NCBI GenBank assembly: GCA_028289095.1
Contig: JAQGGY010000001.1
Span: 1 to 7,778, forward strand
Origin: Candidatus Saccharimonadota bacterium
GTDB lineage: Bacteria; Patescibacteriota; Saccharimonadia; Saccharimonadales; Saccharimonadaceae
Reading direction: 5' to 3'
DNA length: 7,778 nucleotides
Position 1 is the first letter of the stretch; each line of letters begins with the position of its first letter. Shown piece by piece: positions 6,043-7,778 of this stretch. The translations under genes were made by a program, and so were the position numbers. Below the pieces are notes generated by a model. The model was not told the origin of the DNA and searched no databases. It saw only the letters and a program-made list of their open reading frames with translations.

Positions 6043-6711
6043 ATGAGTGAACATTCGTCTAGTTCCAAGCATGAATATGAACCGATGAGTACCGTAACGC
6101 GTTACTATAATGATTTGTATTACCTAAATGGGCGGTATGCTAATGCCGTTCAAGCTATAGACAACCTTATCGATAATTCGCCTGTACCGCTAAATACTAG
6201 TGTTGATAAGCTAATCGGGAATGAATATCAGAATCTGGAATGGCAATTAGATGTCGAGCCTCGTATCGCACGGGAAAGACTAACGCTGTTACCTATTGTC
6301 ATCATAGCCGATAAAATAGATGCGTCGGATCTGGAAGTGACGCAAGCTCAGCAATGGTATAGGCAATTGTTTACGGGGATTACAATGAATATCAGTGATG
6401 ACCACCCTGATAAATGTTTGGATGCAGAAGTGCTTGGCCATCATCATAAAATGTGCGCAACGAGCACTGACTGTCCGCGCATCTTTATAAAGCAGTACTT
6501 AGTAAGCGAGCTAAATAATCCTGAATTTTCAGATGATATATACAAAATGAATCCTCGTAGGATGTACGAAATCATGCGAGTAAAAGTGCAAGCAGGGATT
6601 AAAAATGAATTTATCGAAGAGGAGTACGCTAAGTTAATGTTTAGCAATTATAGTGATAGGTATAATGTCTACGTCGCCAATCGCAAGCGTATGATATACG
6701 GCACGGCATAA
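6043..6711 (+). CDS. Hypothetical Cys/His-cluster protein, paralogue B, 222 aa
   Basis: Closest relative in the window is the 4388-5053 product: both start MSE, have TRYY at 19-22, the 66-84 helix block, Trp105, His121 and Cys125 at identical positions. Here two residues are inserted in the cluster, which reads Cys125, His133-His134-His135, Cys138, STD, Cys144-Pro145, then NPEF at 159-162. The number and spacing of Cys/His residues fit a tetrahedral metal site (inference). The protein appears soluble, helical and without a signal peptide; the C-terminus is more basic than in paralogue A. It follows the 304-aa gene by 30 nt with no intervening promoter I would trust and has the best Shine-Dalgarno of the cluster, so it is probably the second gene of that transcript. 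Function unknown. The alternative to metal binding is a redox-active or structural disulfide arrangement. Confidence 0.87.
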   Translation: MSEHSSSSKHEYEPMSTVTRYYNDLYYLNGRYANAVQAIDNLIDNSPVPLNTSVDKLIGNEYQNLEWQLDVEPRIARERLTLLPIVIIADKIDASDLEVTQAQQWYRQLFTGITMNISDDHPDKCLDAEVLGHHHKMCATSTDCPRIFIKQYLVSELNNPEFSDDIYKMNPRRMYEIMRVKVQAGIKNEFIEEEYAKLMFSNYSDRYNVYVANRKRMIYGTA

Positions 6712-6717
6712 CGATAC

Positions 6718-6746
6718 TTGCATTATCTATAGAAAAATGATATAAA
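6718..6746 (+). promoter_or_regulatory. Extended -10 promoter predicting a leaderless mRNA for the 6754 gene
   Basis: TTGCAT (6718-6723), a 17-bp spacer and TATAAA (6741-6746), with TGA at 6738-6740 as an extended -10. The -10 ends only 1 nt before ATG 6748 but 7 nt before ATG 6754, so an mRNA from this promoter would begin at or near the second ATG. This favours 6754 as the true start. The -35 lies 6 nt after the preceding stop codon. Confidence 0.62.
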
Positions 6747-6753
6747 CATGTCT

Positions 6754-7410
6754 ATGTATAGCGATCGCCAGTCGAACTACAACGAATCAGAGCCAAAACT
6801 TGCCAGTCCTGCACTCGATAGGTTTGGCAGGGATTTAAATACGCTGTCACACGGCATCAGTTTGGATATGGCGTTCCAAAAATATATCCGCGATGAGTTG
6901 GAGATATCTGAAGTAGAGGCAGATTTAATGCATTTACATATGCAAAAAATGGGGATTATTCCAGAGGCGAGTGATTATGATGAATGCCAGGTTGAATTGA
7001 AGGATGCGTTGCGTCTAACTATTTTTACGGAAGTTCACCCTTTGTATGCACTTAAACATTCCACTGACGACTATGACAGATGGATTCCACAAGCATTTTC
7101 AACGATGCTCGCAAACAATGAACGACATGATTTAGATATATGCTTTAGGACGAATGGTCGCGTTGCGACAGAATGCGAATGTGGACCATGTCCTTTTCGG
7201 ACTATCGAAGATGCTGCAAAACAAGCTCACATGAACCCAGATTTCAACTCGTTTGAGTACCTTATTGACTCGGATAAGATGCATAGGCGAGCAGAGATTT
7301 TACTAACGCATGCGGTTAATTACGAAATTATACCTAAAACGGATGTATATACGCTCGAATCAAATTATAAACGACATTGCAAAGAGTATTTTGGCGGTAA
7401 AGGGGAATAA
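6754..7410 (+). CDS. Hypothetical Cys-cluster protein, divergent paralogue C, 218 aa
   Basis: A distant third member of the family. In the 218-aa numbering it keeps Trp110, then Cys130 exactly 20 residues later (as in A and B), Cys141, Cys143, Cys146-Pro147, and NPDF at 161-164 with the same 13-residue spacing after the Pro. The His found three residues before the second Cys in A and B is absent, and Cys143 is extra, giving C-x10-C-x-C-x2-C; a four-Cys site is therefore possible. The N-terminus lacks TRYY. No signal peptide or membrane span is visible. ATG 6748 would add two residues, but the promoter at 6718-6746 places transcription start near ATG 6754, and no Shine-Dalgarno supports either. 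No terminator follows; the tuf promoter starts 3 nt after its stop, so read-through into tuf is possible. Function unknown. Confidence 0.83.
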   Translation: MYSDRQSNYNESEPKLASPALDRFGRDLNTLSHGISLDMAFQKYIRDELEISEVEADLMHLHMQKMGIIPEASDYDECQVELKDALRLTIFTEVHPLYALKHSTDDYDRWIPQAFSTMLANNERHDLDICFRTNGRVATECECGPCPFRTIEDAAKQAHMNPDFNSFEYLIDSDKMHRRAEILLTHAVNYEIIPKTDVYTLESNYKRHCKEYFGGKGE

Positions 7411-7413
7411 CTC

Positions 7414-7442
7414 TTTACGTTAGCTGATAAACCCTGTATAAT
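7414..7442 (+). promoter_or_regulatory. tuf promoter
   Basis: TTTACG (7414-7419) and a perfect TATAAT (7437-7442) are separated by 17 bp. Transcription would start near 7449, leaving a leader of about 58 nt that carries a good Shine-Dalgarno. tuf is thus uncoupled from fusA and from the small genes before it. Confidence 0.78.
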
Positions 7443-7495
7443 TATGCTCATACGTCGCAAAGTCTATATAGGTTGTGCGCGAAAAATAATTAATC

Positions 7496-7500
7496 AGGAG
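7496..7500 (+). promoter_or_regulatory. tuf Shine-Dalgarno
   Basis: AGGAG (7496-7500), continuing into AA, lies 6 nt before ATG 7507, in a standard position. Confidence 0.8.
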
Positions 7501-7506
7501 AACTAT

Positions 7507-7778
7507 ATGGCAGATTTCGATCGAACCAAGCCTCACGTCAACGTTGGTACTATGGGTCACGTTGACCACGGTAAAACTACTTTAACTGCAGCGATTACGG
7601 CTGTTCTTGCGAAGCGTCTTCCAAGCGACACTAACAAGAAGGTCGACTATGCAATGATCGACAACGCACCTGAAGAGCGCGCACGTGGTATCACGATCGC
7701 TTCATCTCACCAGGAATACGAATCAGAAGCTCGTCACTACGCTCACGTTGACATGCCAGGACACGCCGATTATGTTAA
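7507..7778 (+). CDS. tuf: Elongation factor Tu (EF-Tu), N-terminal 90 residues; 3' truncated by window
   Basis: EF-Tu delivers aminoacyl-tRNA to the ribosomal A site as a GTP complex. The 90 residues visible cover the start of the G domain: the N-terminal KPHVNVGT strand, P-loop GHVDHGKT (17-24), switch I with ARGITI (59-64) and the G3 motif at 82-86. Full-length EF-Tu is about 395 aa, so roughly three quarters lie beyond the window. Two positions differ from the common bacterial form: G3 is DMPGH rather than DCPGH (Met83), and the strand before the P-loop reads VGTMGH where Ile is usual (Met16). The start is clear from homology and the Shine-Dalgarno. Codon use resembles fusA (high-expression bias) and differs from the preceding hypothetical genes. 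Confidence 0.98.
   Translation, partial: MADFDRTKPHVNVGTMGHVDHGKTTLTAAITAVLAKRLPSDTNKKVDYAMIDNAPEERARGITIASSHQEYESEARHYAHVDMPGHADYV

Noticed and set aside
4388..7410. Mobile element or prophage between fusA and tuf
   Set aside because: No transposase, integrase, terminal inverted repeats, target duplications or phage motifs are visible; each gene fits its own promoter or ribosome binding site.
1..7778. CRISPR arrays, tRNA or rRNA genes
   Set aside because: No regularly spaced direct repeats, no cloverleaf with GTTC loop and no rRNA core sequences were found by eye on either strand.

Overview
The window looks like chromosomal DNA of a small-genome bacterium using the standard genetic code, most likely a member of the Patescibacteria/CPR and perhaps Candidatus Saccharibacteria (TM7). 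That placement is an inference from the style of the EF-G and EF-Tu sequences (EF-Tu opening [23 protein letters not shown] with an atypical G4 motif) and has not been checked by a search. All convincing genes are on the + strand.

Layout. Positions 2-142 hold the last 46 codons of a gene that enters from the left; it resembles the C-terminus of the 304-aa protein encoded at 5098-6012. Next come an unrecognised 219-aa protein (176-835) and a lipoprotein gene (1010-1903). The lipoprotein gene has a strong extended -10 promoter, a structured leader of about 135 nt and an intrinsic terminator. fusA (2136-4232, EF-G) is a stand-alone unit with its own promoter and a long bidirectional hairpin terminator. 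Between fusA and tuf, which are adjacent in the str operon of many bacteria, lie four small unrecognised genes (4388-7410). tuf (EF-Tu) starts at 7507 behind its own promoter and runs off the right edge.

The most interesting part is the fusA-tuf interval. Three of its four genes (4388-5053, 6043-6711, 6754-7410) encode divergent paralogues sharing a strictly spaced pattern, W-x19-C-x10-12-C-x4-5-C-P-x13-[DN]-P-[DE]-F, which suggests a small metal-binding or disulfide-bonded domain. The fourth (5098-6012) is a coiled-coil plus beta-rich repeat protein whose C-terminal motif recurs at the left edge of the window. Three of these genes have a promoter-like element (TTGC at -35, spacer 16-17, a -10 only 6-8 nt before the ATG) that predicts leaderless mRNAs. 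The gene at 6043 instead has a strong Shine-Dalgarno and is probably translated from the 5098 transcript. fusA, tuf and the lipoprotein gene use Shine-Dalgarno leaders. Two initiation modes therefore alternate in one short region. No function can be assigned to the small proteins from sequence alone.
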